Counted from the stretch's first letter, positions 10,047 to 18,811 are shown. The stretch: DNA of 64,000 nucleotides from Paenibacillus xylanexedens (GCF_007680605.1 NZ_VEIO01000002.1:369899-433898); one strand, 5' to 3'. The notes: generated by a model not told the origin, from the sequence alone. Numbers and translations are program-made.

Positions 10047-10086
10047 AAGAAAAGGGCAGACACCTTATCGTAGCGTGTCATGCCCT
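10047..10086 (-). terminator. Candidate transcription attenuator in the bmrC leader
   Basis: Read on the minus strand, AGGGCA and GACAC pair with GTGTC and TGCCCT. The 11-bp stem has one bulged base and an 11-nt loop and is followed by TTTCTT. It ends about 30 nt before the bmrC start, and the upstream gene points away, so it is not the terminator of another gene. Such a position fits premature termination that is relieved under induction. No convincing leader peptide was found. Confidence 0.7.
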
Positions 10087-10436
10087 CTTACTTTATGCGA
10101 ACTTGTTTGTTATTTATCCGTCAACCGATGAATCGTTCTATTTATATTTTCGCGCTAATATGAGTCGTTGTCAATGCACGCTGCCTGGTATGAAGAGAGG
10201 GAAGTAAACCCTTGAATGTATACCGTATTTCCTCTGTCAGAACCGTGCAAACGAGGTTTTCCAGGGTGAGATGACAGCATAAAATACGTTGTCGTTGCAC
10301 CGCAAATCATATGCATGGTTATGAAGTATTATTCACCAAATGCGAAAAGAACTGAAACATTTTACGAAGATGTCCCGTCTGTAGGGATGAAAAGATGAAA
10401 AACAGGATGTACTAATCATAATGGAGGTGCCAGGAA

Positions 10437-11360
10437 ATGAAACATAAAAAAGGATTGGCTGCTACACTTGCGCTATGCGTTTCTCTGACAGCAGGAGGTG
10501 CTTCGGTATTTGCATTTTCCGACATTAAGGATGAGGGCCAGAAGACGGTTGTAGATACCTTGAAATCGAAGGGGATTGTAAATGGAGTAACGGCGGATCT
10601 GTTCCGACCAGATGTTGCTTTGTCCGAACCGCAGGGAATTCAGTTAATTGTTAAAGCATTTGGTTTGAAAAATGCATATGCGGAAGCTTCCGCGCAGAAC
10701 AAAATCAGCCCAGATACCTGGTATGCGGATGCTGTGCAAGCGGCAACTCAGAATGGCCTTTCCGTTCCGGTAGAAGTGAATCCGCAAGGCAAGATGACGC
10801 GTGAACAATTTGTTGTTTTGCTGCATGAGGGAATTAACACGACCGGTAATTATCCGGTAATCATGAAGTATAATGAAGTGAAGGATGAAAAAAAATTAAG
10901 TAAGGACGCCATATCTGCGGTCCAGAACTTGCTGAACATGAACATCATTGAACTGGACAAGGACGGAAACTTCCGCCCGGATCAGTCGCTTACCCGTATG
11001 GAGGCAGCAAGCATGATTTTCAATGCCCTTGAGTTTGTGGCTCAGCATAGTGATGACGGTTCAACCGAACCGGCTCCAACGAATCCCGGTGAAGGTCAGC
11101 AAGCCATCGTGCCTGCGGTAACGATCAGCAAAGTGGATGACAAAACAAGTAAAGTAACCCTGACTGCTGAAATGCCGCATCCGGGTTACGGATTGAAAAT
11201 TGATGAAGTGAAGCTGGAGAAGGATAAACACGCTATTGTCAAATACTCCATCGTGCAACCTGATCCGGATATGATGTATCCAATGGTGATTACCAAAGTA
11301 ACGGCAGAAGCCGAAATTCCGACAGGGTACACTGCTGAAGCGCAGCCTTCCGGCAAGTAA
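10437..11360 (+). CDS. Secreted SLH-domain protein with PrcB-like C-terminal domain
   Basis: A 307-residue exported protein with a clear signal peptide (residues 1-27, ending SVFAFS). Three SLH-like repeats follow: FSDIKDEGQKTVVDTL, a second around WYADAVQAATQNGL with MTREQFVV, and a third with FRPDQSLTRMEAASM. After a Pro-rich linker (about 205-220), residues 225-300 (PGYGLKIDEVKLEK, then a YPMVITKV strand) resemble the protease-complex inhibitor PrcB C-terminal fold. It is probably wall-attached. The start has GGAGGTG upstream. It is divergent from the bmrCD operon with about 420 nt between them. Confidence 0.8.
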   Translation: MKHKKGLAATLALCVSLTAGGASVFAFSDIKDEGQKTVVDTLKSKGIVNGVTADLFRPDVALSEPQGIQLIVKAFGLKNAYAEASAQNKISPDTWYADAVQAATQNGLSVPVEVNPQGKMTREQFVVLLHEGINTTGNYPVIMKYNEVKDEKKLSKDAISAVQNLLNMNIIELDKDGNFRPDQSLTRMEAASMIFNALEFVAQHSDDGSTEPAPTNPGEGQQAIVPAVTISKVDDKTSKVTLTAEMPHPGYGLKIDEVKLEKDKHAIVKYSIVQPDPDMMYPMVITKVTAEAEIPTGYTAEAQPSGK

Positions 11361-11441
11361 ATCCGCGTAAGGAAGGGAGATCACCTCACCTGCTGCCTGC
11401 TAGGGATGATCGAGCCAACTTGAAGTGAACCCAGAACCAAG

Positions 11442-11503
11442 AAAACCAGAAAACCAGAAAACCAGAAAACCAGAAAACCAGAAAACCAGAAAACCAGAAA
11501 ACC
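11442..11503. repeat. 8-nt tandem repeat (AAAACCAG)n
   Basis: Seven exact copies of AAAACCAG plus a partial eighth, in the 3' region of the SLH gene. It lies about 180 nt before a copy of the dispersed inverted-repeat element. Confidence 0.95.
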
Positions 11504-11614
11504 TCTAACTAACCATATTCTCTATAGAGGGGTGCTAGCCAGTTACCAGTCAAGTGATCTGGTTAGTTATCCAACCGAGGGGAAAAGTTTGGGCAGGTGG
11601 TTTTCGTATGATCA

Positions 11615-11649
11615 GGTTAGCCAGTAGTTACTGGCTGGCCTTTTTTTTT
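11615..11649 (+). terminator. Intrinsic terminator after the SLH gene
   Basis: GGTTAGCCAGTA pairs with TACTGGCTGGCC (12 bp, two of them G-T) around a 2-nt loop, followed by nine T. An upstream segment (about 11536-11572) carries related CCAG/CTGG arms that could pair alternatively. Confidence 0.88.
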
Positions 11650-11686
11650 GTGCGTGGAGAGCCTGAGTGATGAGTGAGCTTGAAGC

Positions 11687-11883
11687 GCTAACGATCACCA
11701 CAGAGCTTATTTTGGCGAAAATGAGGTGTCTTAAAATCTAACGATCCTCAGAGACGCTATTTCAGTGGATCTGGCCGAATATGCCGGGAAACAGGCCGGA
11801 AATCGAAAAATAAGCTTTCTGGTGATCGTTAGAATTTCATTCAGGCGAAAAACGGCTAATTAGCGTCTCCTGTGATCGTTAGC
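11687..11883. repeat. Dispersed repeat element, copy 2
   Basis: Forward units begin near 11687 (GCTAACGATCACCACAGAGC) and 11737 (CTAACGATCCTCAGAGACGC). Inverted units end near 11834 and 11883 with GATCGTTAG. Unit spacing and overall length match the copies at 0.1 kb and 24.1 kb. Confidence 0.85.
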
Positions 11884-12120
11884 CGAAGTAGCACAGCACG
11901 GTGAATGAATTAAGCATGACTGTTAAGAAAGGGAACAGAGCATAACAGATATAGAATAAGTAGGACACTAATATTCTGAAGTAGGAAGTTTCATAAAAGC
12001 AGAAAAAGTAGAGCAGAAGAAAAAATACATCTGAGGCGGGCATACACTAGTAAAAATAAATGCATCAGAAGCAGAAAACAACAAAAGTAGAGCGAATACA
12101 TCAGAGAACTGGGACAGAGA
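11884..12120. other. Intergenic stretch without a supported gene
   Basis: The segment is A-rich with many AGCAGA/AAAGTAGAGC-like short words. A minus-strand reading frame exists (11991-12245), but it has no ribosome binding site and an implausible Leu-rich composition. I see no gene here. Confidence 0.6.
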
Positions 12121-12152
12121 AACAAGATCTTCCCTAGCGGAAGATCCTGTTT
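12121..12152 (-). terminator. Intrinsic terminator for the YdeI-like gene
   Basis: On the minus strand, CAGGATCTTCC pairs with GGAAGATCTTG around GCTAG and is followed by TTTCTC. It lies about 100 nt beyond the stop of the minus-strand YdeI-like gene. Confidence 0.65.
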
Positions 12153-12250
12153 ACTATACCAGTGACAGTATGCTTTATAGGCCAGTGGGTCTGAGTCTAG
12201 ATGGTGCACGGTGTTATCCAACCAACAGTCTAACAAGTCATACACACGTT

Positions 12251-12832
12251 TTAATCCTGTAACAACCTTCCATTATCATGCCACTGACCATACAGTCGAT
12301 TGGCCTTCGTATGTTGGATGAACTTATCAAGTCGGCTTTGAAAGAGATCGGGCTGCCGTTTCACACTCTGGATTGTGTCGATTCGTACGCGTTTATAGAG
12401 GAGAGGGAAAGCTGTGAAATGATCATACACTTGTCTGTCCGCAGTTAACCTCTGTTCAATCTCGGCATCGACAACAAAAGCATCTGGATTCATGTTGGGC
12501 AGCACTTTTCTACCCCCATCTTGCATCAGACCCAGCCTTTCTAATCGGCGCACGCGCTCCTTATTGAGCTCTGTCCATGAGCTTTTGCGACTACGGGGAG
12601 ATAACCTTTGTAATAACAGGCCATCGGAAGTTTTCTTTTTGACGCCATCAATCCAGCCAAAGCACAATGCTTCTTCAACAGCATCCAGATATAAAAGGGT
12701 ATCCGGGCGCGGCTTCATACTCACAGGAACCCAGCAGCAGGACTCTGTAGTTCCGTGTTCCTGTAACCATTGTCTTAACTCTTCTCTGGATGTAAAGGTG
12801 AGTGTTTTTTCGAGTGGAGCAGGTGGCATCAT
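12251..12832 (-). CDS. YdeI/OmpD-associated family protein
   Basis: A 193-residue cytoplasmic protein with the family's conserved order: an N-terminal REELRQWLQEHG region, then SCCWVPVSMKP, then the strongly conserved EALCFGWIDGVKKK motif and a basic SPRSRKSSWTELNKERV segment. The family has been linked to antimicrobial peptide tolerance, but its biochemical role is not settled. The ATG pair at 12832 has GAAAGG 8 nt upstream. The promoter region on the minus strand consists of a degenerate tandem repeat. Confidence 0.85.
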   Translation of the reverse strand: MMPPAPLEKTLTFTSREELRQWLQEHGTTESCCWVPVSMKPRPDTLLYLDAVEEALCFGWIDGVKKKTSDGLLLQRLSPRSRKSSWTELNKERVRRLERLGLMQDGGRKVLPNMNPDAFVVDAEIEQRLTADRQVYDHFTAFPLLYKRVRIDTIQSVKRQPDLFQSRLDKFIQHTKANRLYGQWHDNGRLLQD

Positions 12833-12934
12833 ATCCAAGACCTTTCATGTTGCGTTGTATCTAACACCTTCATATTACAGGATATTTAAGACCTTCATGC
12901 TGCACCATATCCAAGACCTCTTATCAGGCACAAT
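12832..12934. repeat. Degenerate ~25-nt tandem repeat at the YdeI-like gene start
   Basis: About four imperfect copies of a unit like TATCCAAGACCTTCATGNTGC begin near 12834, 12858, 12884 and 12909. The first overlaps the start codon and ribosome binding site of the minus-strand gene. Confidence 0.65.
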
Positions 12935-12954
12935 GGATTTCAAGCATTAGAGAA

Positions 12955-13467
12955 TTACTTCGCAGTATTGGAGTCCTCATACCAGAACCTGGAATAGTCA
13001 TTCATGACAGAAGCATGTCCGAGCTGACGCAACATGGTGGATATATTGCCCCGGTGATAGGTTCCGTGATTCACCAGATGTAAGACGATTTCCGCGAAAC
13101 GGGTTTGACGCACGCCAGCAAAGGGATTGTCGAGCAGAAGCGCCTGCTCCAGATCCTTATGCTGACTGAACCAATCCAGGTATTGATTGGATAGTTCGGC
13201 ATAACGTTCGAAATATTTTTCTATTGTGGCAAACGTTTCCCCGTTACGCGGCATGCAGATTTGTAAAGCTTCAGGCATGCTGGTTCGGGTTAGCACCAGG
13301 TACCACATCTGATCCACAGCATACATATGACTGAGCGCATGGGCGAGGGTAGGAAAAGAACTGTTCACTTCCTGATGCAGCACAGAAGCTGGCAACTCCT
13401 GAATGCGTTGCATAATGATCTGCGAAGCCCAAACATGATAATGATACATTTCTTCTAGGTGATTCAT
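12955..13467 (-). CDS. DinB-family protein
   Basis: A 170-residue four-helix bundle protein. The N-terminal MYHYHVWASQIIMQRI, the central HALSHMYAVDQMWYLVL and the C-terminal LHLVNHGTYHRGNI place His residues at the three positions typical of the DinB/YfiT metal-binding fold. Members include damage-inducible proteins and thiol transferases; which reaction applies here is not visible. AAAGGAG precedes the start. It is transcribed in the same direction as the YdeI-like gene, about 120 nt upstream of it. Confidence 0.85.
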   Translation of the reverse strand: MNHLEEMYHYHVWASQIIMQRIQELPASVLHQEVNSSFPTLAHALSHMYAVDQMWYLVLTRTSMPEALQICMPRNGETFATIEKYFERYAELSNQYLDWFSQHKDLEQALLLDNPFAGVRQTRFAEIVLHLVNHGTYHRGNISTMLRQLGHASVMNDYSRFWYEDSNTAK

Positions 13468-13540
13468 GAAATATCGTCTCCTTTATTTTAGCGAATGGTG
13501 GGATGGTCATAGTAGATCCCTTCCTTGTTGCTGAAATAAG

Positions 13541-13583
13541 TATAAAAAAAGAAGTATGACAACAGCGTGTCATACTTCTTCTT
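13541..13583 (-). terminator. Intrinsic terminator downstream of the WYL regulator
   Basis: AGAAGTATGACA pairs with TGTCATACTTCT around CGCTGT, with seven T on the minus strand. The perfect 12-bp stem lies 30 nt after the stop of the minus-strand WYL gene. Confidence 0.88.
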
Positions 13584-13612
13584 TCACTTCACAAGACTCC
13601 CATTATGTGGAT

Positions 13613-14554
13613 TCAACGATTGTGTTTGTCGTAACGTTTCAGTGCATTTCGTAGTTGCGTCTCCAGAACATCCCTCAGTGCTACAGGTTCCAAAACCTCT
13701 GCGCCACTTCCCAAACTCAGCAAAAACGACCATAACCACGGGGCTTGGAGCGGTTTATGAACCTGAACGCGCATCGTCATACTGCCGTCCTCATGAAATT
13801 GTTTGTCTGCCTGCTGAAAATGATCGAGTGCTTCCGCGAGTGCATCCGGGTATACGCGAAATACCACATCTGTCATGTTTTCCTTTGCGACAGGGAAAAT
13901 AGCGGACGGCTCTTCCGTGGGGAGAGCAGGCGGTTCGAAATGACGGTTGGTCAGATGCACGTTTAACATCCGTGAAAGTCTGAATTCCCGATAATCCCGC
14001 CGGATACGACAATATCCATAAACATACCAGCTACGGTATTTAAACTGCAATCGAACAGGTTCGATTTCTCGGGTCGTGCGCTCATTTTTGGAATTAATGT
14101 AATCAAACTGAACGACATGATGTTGCATGATTCCTGCACGAAGATGCGAAAGCGAGTCAGGCTCAGTTCGGTACGTATTCAGGTCTACGGTTAAGCTTGC
14201 TCTCTCATGCTGGTCTCCAATTGTCTGCAAACGTTCGATTGTACTCTGTGCACGCACATCGTTAAATACGGTAGAGAGGCTGGTGAGCACTGTAATCAGC
14301 GCATCCACATCATAGGAGCCGAGCAAGCTTTTATCCATTTTATATCCATCCATAATGCCATATCCGCCATTCATTCCCTGATGCGAGACAACCGGAAATC
14401 CGGCTGCGCAGATGACATCAATATCCCGATAGATCGTTCTGGGCGATACTTGATATTCCTCGGCAAGGGTAGAGGCAGACAACACCTCATGATTGAGTAA
14501 CTTGTATATGATCGAGACTAACCGTTCCAGTTTCAATAGAACCCCACCCGTCAT
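13613..14554 (-). CDS. YafY-like HTH and WYL domain transcriptional regulator
   Basis: A protein of about 313 residues. The N-terminal winged HTH is seen as LVSIIYKLLNHEVLSASTLA and SPRTIYRDIDVI. A central segment leads to the WYL domain with EPVRLQFKYRSWYVYGYC, and the WCX-like C-terminal region ends in PVALRDVLETQL. WYL proteins sense ligands such as nucleotides and often act as repressors or activators of nearby stress genes. The longer reading frame to 14620 adds a Cys-rich tail without a ribosome binding site. ATG 14554 or TTG 14536 (GGGTGGGG upstream) is more likely. Confidence 0.85.
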   Translation of the reverse strand: MTGGVLLKLERLVSIIYKLLNHEVLSASTLAEEYQVSPRTIYRDIDVICAAGFPVVSHQGMNGGYGIMDGYKMDKSLLGSYDVDALITVLTSLSTVFNDVRAQSTIERLQTIGDQHERASLTVDLNTYRTEPDSLSHLRAGIMQHHVVQFDYINSKNERTTREIEPVRLQFKYRSWYVYGYCRIRRDYREFRLSRMLNVHLTNRHFEPPALPTEEPSAIFPVAKENMTDVVFRVYPDALAEALDHFQQADKQFHEDGSMTMRVQVHKPLQAPWLWSFLLSLGSGAEVLEPVALRDVLETQLRNALKRYDKHNR

Positions 14555-14654
14555 CACTTCTTTTCCAATACAGGCCATAAGTATATCACAGCCAAGGCAG
14601 GGACTAGCATGCATCTTCACTAATCAGTTCAACGGAAATGCAATGCGTATATCA

Positions 14655-14683
14655 CTAAAAAAAGAGTGCAGATTCGCACTCTT
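14655..14683 (-). terminator. Intrinsic terminator after the arabinan regulator
   Basis: AAGAGTGC pairs with GCACTCTT around GAATCT and is followed by a T run on the minus strand, about 45 nt beyond the regulator's stop codon. Confidence 0.85.
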
Positions 14684-14729
14684 CTAATATTAGGAGCATC
14701 TTCAACCAAACTCTCCAGCCAGAACCTGT

Positions 14730-15647
14730 CTAGTCCTCCTGCACGTTATAAAGCACCCGTGCGAGCAGACCTTGACCATAATTGCCGAAGTTTTTGCCGA
14801 AAATCGTCAGGCCGCGTTTGTTGACCGGGCCGTCTGTGACAGCGATGCGGAAGTGAATATCACTTTTGTAATCGAGCCCGATATCATCCAGGGTAACGTC
14901 CGAGATTTTGCATCCGTCGATATAGCTGCCTTCCTTCGTAATGCGAATCAGCTTCAGCATACCGTACTGATTCAGGTGAGGAGGCCACCAGTCCGGATTA
15001 AACGTACCGCGTGTATCGCCGAAATCTCCTGGACTCGTCCAGAGTCCGATTTTTTTGCCATTGATGTAGAAGTAAATATCTGACGGATAGTTGTCACAGA
15101 ATCCAGGGGCTTCTGAACCGAGCTCCATGGAGAGCTGAATCTCGCTAAACGTCTGGTTGGGCTTCAGGTAGTTGGGAATTCGGTATTCCAGATATCCTTC
15201 CGCTAGCCAAATCATCTCGGCATCGATCCGAAGCGGGTCGGCAAAATAGCGAGGGTCATCAAACTCCCCGATAATGCTGTCTTTCGTAGCAATACCGCAT
15301 GTGGGTGCTGCCTGATAATCACTGTAATGCCCAACCTGGATTTCTACCTCGTAGCGGTTGTGGATCTCCTGTGAACGCAGGTCAACCATCAACTTTTCCT
15401 CGTTAAGATAACAGATCTTCTGAATGCCGTGTTTGCCGACCGCCGTGTTAATCTCAATTAATCCGCTTTCCTCCAGTTTTTTGATATGCATTGTGATCGC
15501 GCCGTTACTAAGTCCGAGCTTGGTTGCGAGGTCGTTGAGATTAAGACTTTGGTTTCTGGCCAGCAACTCAATAATCTGAATGCGAATTTCGGAGCTGAGT
15601 GCTTTGAAAATGTTCACACCTGACATCAGATCTTTAATATAAATCAT
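14730..15647 (-). CDS. ArsR-type HTH regulator with sugar-enzyme-like C-terminal domain
   Basis: A 305-residue regulator. Residues about 10-85 form an ArsR-like winged helix (FKALSSEIRIQIIELLARN, then LGLSNGAITMHIKKLEESG). The remaining ~220 residues are beta-rich with many Trp, Tyr and Gly and a DIYFYINGKKIGLW strand, consistent with an effector-binding jelly-roll. It is divergent from the secreted endo-arabinanase, with the cluster's promoter in between, so it probably represses or activates the arabinan genes in response to an arabinose-containing ligand. ATG 15647 has GGAAAGGA upstream; the longer frame to 15677 has none. Confidence 0.8.
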   Translation of the reverse strand: MIYIKDLMSGVNIFKALSSEIRIQIIELLARNQSLNLNDLATKLGLSNGAITMHIKKLEESGLIEINTAVGKHGIQKICYLNEEKLMVDLRSQEIHNRYEVEIQVGHYSDYQAAPTCGIATKDSIIGEFDDPRYFADPLRIDAEMIWLAEGYLEYRIPNYLKPNQTFSEIQLSMELGSEAPGFCDNYPSDIYFYINGKKIGLWTSPGDFGDTRGTFNPDWWPPHLNQYGMLKLIRITKEGSYIDGCKISDVTLDDIGLDYKSDIHFRIAVTDGPVNKRGLTIFGKNFGNYGQGLLARVLYNVQED

Positions 15648-15877
15648 AGGTGGATGTCCTTTCCCCGTTCTGAACAAAGCCTATTTACACAGACTCTTGC
15701 ACATTTGACTGTTTTATTTCAGATAATTATAAATCATTACATGCTCGAAAGAAAGAGCGGAGAAAAGTGAGATATACCCTATATATACAGTAAAATAATT
15801 AAAGCTCATACGAGATTTTATCTCCACATACTTAAAATAAAAACTTAAATTAATTCATAAATATTTGAAATATACCA

Positions 15878-15906
15878 TTGAATTGTAATGTAACCGCTTT
15901 TATAAT
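15878..15906 (+). promoter_or_regulatory. Promoter of the arabinan cluster with a cre-like site
   Basis: TTGAAT, a 17-nt spacer and TATAAT form a near-consensus sigma-A promoter. TGTAACCGCTTTTA (15889-15902) lies in the spacer and overlaps the -10, resembling the CcpA cre consensus TGNAARCGNWWWCA. Carbon catabolite repression of the cluster would follow. Confidence 0.65.
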
Positions 15907-15980
15907 CCTATTATACTTAAATTGATTTAATACTTCATGAACCAAAGCAACCATTTATTCAGGAGAGGCGGCGTTCCGGT

Positions 15981-17108
15981 ATGGAAAAGTTCAGTTCATG
16001 GAAGAAGTTGAGGAGTTTGGAGTGGAAGAAGTTGAAGCGGCTGGAGTGGCAGACATGGAAGGATTCTAAAACGGTGATAGTGGCATCAGGCTCAGGCTCA
16101 GGCTCAGGCGAATCAAGGGATTCAGTTCATTCGCGTGGCTTGAAAAGCTCGAAGTTTTCATCCAAAAGGCGTTGGGTTTTACCTGCATTGTTGGTGATGG
16201 TGCTAGTGCTTGCAGGACAGTCTCGGGCTTTAGCCGCGTTTTGGAATCTATCGGGAGATATCGCCGTTCATGATCCGACGATCATCAAAGAGGGCAATTC
16301 CTGGTACACCTTTTCCACGGGTCCGGGTATTCAGGTGCTGAAATCCGATAACGGAACGTCGTGGTATCGTGTGCCGCAGATTTTTCTGAGTGAACCCTCC
16401 TGGTGGAATTCGGCTGTTCCTGCACAGAAAGAGCTGGATGTATGGGCACCGGATGTACAACGTTATAACGGCAAAGTATGGCTGTATTATTCCATTTCGA
16501 CCTTTGGTTCCAATAGATCGGCTATTGGTTTGGCATCTGCAAATAGCGTTGGCGCAGGGCAATGGAAAGATGAAGGGCTTGTGTTGCAATCCAATACATC
16601 GAATAACTACAACGCCATTGATCCGGAACTGGTTATTGATGCTTCAGGCAATCCATGGCTGGCCTTTGGATCGTTCTGGAGCGGTCTGAAAATTGTAAAA
16701 CTGGACAAAAACACGATGAAACCGACAGGTAACATATCCTCGATTGCAGCACGTCCGAATAACGGAGGCGCAATCGAAGCACCGAGTATCACATATCGCA
16801 ACGGATATTATTATTTGTTTGCCTCTATTGATTCCTGCTGTAAAGGTGTGAACAGTACCTACAAAATGGTCTATGGTCGTTCCACCAGCATTACGGGCCC
16901 TTACGTCGATAAAAACGGAGTCAATATGATGAACGGTGGCGGCACGATTTTGGATACAGGTAATGTGAGATGGAAAGGACCGGGTGGGCAGGACGTGGTT
17001 AACGGCAATCTCATCGTACGCCATGCTTATGACGCAACGGATAATGGCAATCCGAAATTACTGATTAATGATTTATTATGGGACGGAAACGGATGGCCGA
17101 CGTATTAG
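15981..17108 (+). CDS. Secreted GH43 endo-1,5-alpha-L-arabinanase
   Basis: A GH43 five-bladed propeller enzyme that should cut the alpha-1,5-arabinan backbone outside the cell. The three catalytic acids are visible: Asp in VHDPTIIKEG, Asp in YNAIDPELVI and Glu in GGAIEAPSIT. The mature part begins after a hydrophobic segment (about residues 58-78) ending SRALAAF, so a signal peptide is present. It is preceded by about 55 residues rich in Lys, Trp and Glu that include a WKKL..LEW repeat. An AGGAG lies about 15 nt before ATG 15981; internal starts lack a site. The total of 375 residues is about 50 more than usual for the family. Confidence 0.9.
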   Translation: MEKFSSWKKLRSLEWKKLKRLEWQTWKDSKTVIVASGSGSGSGESRDSVHSRGLKSSKFSSKRRWVLPALLVMVLVLAGQSRALAAFWNLSGDIAVHDPTIIKEGNSWYTFSTGPGIQVLKSDNGTSWYRVPQIFLSEPSWWNSAVPAQKELDVWAPDVQRYNGKVWLYYSISTFGSNRSAIGLASANSVGAGQWKDEGLVLQSNTSNNYNAIDPELVIDASGNPWLAFGSFWSGLKIVKLDKNTMKPTGNISSIAARPNNGGAIEAPSITYRNGYYYLFASIDSCCKGVNSTYKMVYGRSTSITGPYVDKNGVNMMNGGGTILDTGNVRWKGPGGQDVVNGNLIVRHAYDATDNGNPKLLINDLLWDGNGWPTY

Positions 17109-17247
17109 TATGATTTTTATTTTATGAAAATATAAAATGTTTTAATAAAGTATTGACTAAAAGGATCTGGATTTGATAAATTTAACAACAGAAATGCTGA
17201 TTCATGGTATTGAATACGTTTACAAGTCCAGATCAGGAGGGGTTCAT

Positions 17248-18594
17248 ATGGTCAAGAGAAAGAGTTGGGTCACGTTTATGCTGCTAGTGCTGGTCAGTGC
17301 ACTGGTGCTTGCAGGTTGTGGAGGGGGAAGCGGAAGTTCGAGCGGAGAAAAAGAACTGACGTTTATGTTCCGCGGCGGCACGGATGAGCAGAAGGCGTAT
17401 CAGGCTGTCGTGAAGAAGTTTGAAGAAGAACATCCCGGCGTCAAAGTGAAAATTATCGTTACCGCTGCGGATCAATATGCGACAAAGCTTCGAGCGGCGA
17501 TTACAGGCAATAGCTTGCCAGACGTATTTTATTTCACACCGGGTGATATGAAGGCCTATGTTAACAGCAATGTGCTCATGAATCTGACTCCGTATATTGA
17601 GAAAAACAAAGAGATTAATCTGGATAATATCTGGAAGTATGGCGTTGACTTGTATCGTTACGATGGCAAGATGGCAGGGCAAGGCGACCTTTACGGTATG
17701 CCTAAGGATGTCGGGCCGTTTGCACTGGGTTATAACAAGACCCTTTTTGAAAAAGAAGGTATCCCGTTCCCTGACAAGGACAAGCCGTATACTTGGGAAG
17801 AGTTCATTAAGGTAAACCAGCAAGCAACGAAGGATACGAACGGAGATGGTAAACCGGACGTATTCGGCACAGGTTTTAACGTACAGTGGGCACTGCAAGC
17901 TTTTGTATGGAGCAACGGGGCTGACTGGCTGGACGAGAGCAAAACGAAAGTCACCATCGATGATCCAAAATTTGCTGAAGCGCTGCAATTCTTCGCGGAT
18001 ATGCAGAACAAGTACAAGATCACTCCTTCCATTGAGGAGGCACAAACGCTTGATACGTATCAGCGCTGGATGAAGGGCGAGATGGCGTTCTTCCCTGTAG
18101 GTCCGTGGGATATGAGTACATTTGAAAAGCTTCCATTCGATTATGATCTGTTGCCTTTCCCGGCTGGATCCACAGGCAAACCAGCGACATGGATCGGCTC
18201 CCTCGGGATCGGAGTATCTGCCAAAACCAAACACCCGGAAGAATCTGCTGCATTGGTAAACTACCTTACTGCGTCAAAAGATGGCATGAAACAACTGGTA
18301 GACGCGAAGGTGCAAATTCCGAATTTGCTTGATATGGCAGATGAGTGGGCGAAAGACACCTCTACCAAACCGGAAAACAAACAGGAATTCATCGATATCG
18401 TAAAAGACTATGGACGTGCGTTGCCAGGTAACTATACGTACAACGCGGAGTGGTACGACATGTTCTTCACCGACATTCAGCCGGTACTTGATGGCAAGAT
18501 GACTGCCGCTGACTATGTGAAGCAACAACAACCGAAGATGCAGAAACTGCTGGATAAAGCGGTGGAGCAGGAGAAGAAATCACAGAATAAATAG
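17248..18594 (+). CDS. Sugar ABC transporter substrate-binding lipoprotein
   Basis: A family 1 extracellular solute-binding protein of 448 residues. The signal peptide ends in the lipobox LVLAGC (Cys about 23), so it is lipid-anchored. The mature domain shows the family's [12 protein letters not shown] start and a TWEEFIKV segment. Located between an arabinanase and two permeases, it should bind arabino-oligosaccharides and deliver them to the permeases. AGGAGGGG precedes ATG 17248, which excludes the longer frame beginning at 17173. A strong terminator follows, probably making this gene more highly expressed than the permeases. Confidence 0.92.
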   Translation: MVKRKSWVTFMLLVLVSALVLAGCGGGSGSSSGEKELTFMFRGGTDEQKAYQAVVKKFEEEHPGVKVKIIVTAADQYATKLRAAITGNSLPDVFYFTPGDMKAYVNSNVLMNLTPYIEKNKEINLDNIWKYGVDLYRYDGKMAGQGDLYGMPKDVGPFALGYNKTLFEKEGIPFPDKDKPYTWEEFIKVNQQATKDTNGDGKPDVFGTGFNVQWALQAFVWSNGADWLDESKTKVTIDDPKFAEALQFFADMQNKYKITPSIEEAQTLDTYQRWMKGEMAFFPVGPWDMSTFEKLPFDYDLLPFPAGSTGKPATWIGSLGIGVSAKTKHPEESAALVNYLTASKDGMKQLVDAKVQIPNLLDMADEWAKDTSTKPENKQEFIDIVKDYGRALPGNYTYNAEWYDMFFTDIQPVLDGKMTAADYVKQQQPKMQKLLDKAVEQEKKSQNK

Positions 18595-18605
18595 AGAGAC
18601 AAGGG

Positions 18606-18646
18606 ATGCCAGCAGCCTGAACCGATGCTGCTGGCATTTGTTTTTT
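18606..18646 (+). terminator. Intrinsic terminator between binding protein and permeases
   Basis: ATGCCAGCAGC pairs with GCTGCTGGCAT (11 bp, perfect), followed by TTGTTTTTT. It lies inside the transport operon directly after the binding-protein gene, so partial read-through would set the protein ratio. Confidence 0.88.
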
Positions 18647-18696
18647 AGAAGATACTAAATTGAGCTAATTTTTACATGTTGTAACGGAGTGAACGA

Positions 18697-18710
18697 TGTA
18701 AACGGTTTGT
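18697..18710 (+). promoter_or_regulatory. cre-like site before the permease genes
   Basis: TGTAAACGGTTTGT matches the CcpA cre consensus except at the last bases. It lies between the binding-protein terminator and the permease start. Confidence 0.5.
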
Positions 18711-18736
18711 TTAATTTTATCGCCAGATTCCATACG

Positions 18737-18811
18737 AGCATGTGGCATGTATTGACCGGAACAGAGCAGAAGCCATGATTCAAAAAGGCCAATCGATGTA
18801 TGCCACATGCT
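18737..18811. repeat. Perfect 12-bp inverted repeat in the permease leader
   Basis: AGCATGTGGCAT (18737-18748) and ATGCCACATGCT (18800-18811) are exact inverted copies separated by 51 nt. The right arm ends 24 nt before the permease GTG start. It could be an operator pair or an mRNA stem. Confidence 0.8.

Noticed and set aside
11440..11650. Possible riboswitch after the SLH gene
   Set aside because: No known aptamer core was recognised, no gene follows on this strand for over 1 kb, and a simple terminator explains the hairpin.
11991..12245. 84-codon minus-strand frame, Leu/Phe-rich
   Set aside because: No ribosome binding site, composition explained by A-rich DNA on the other strand, and a terminator hairpin lies inside it.
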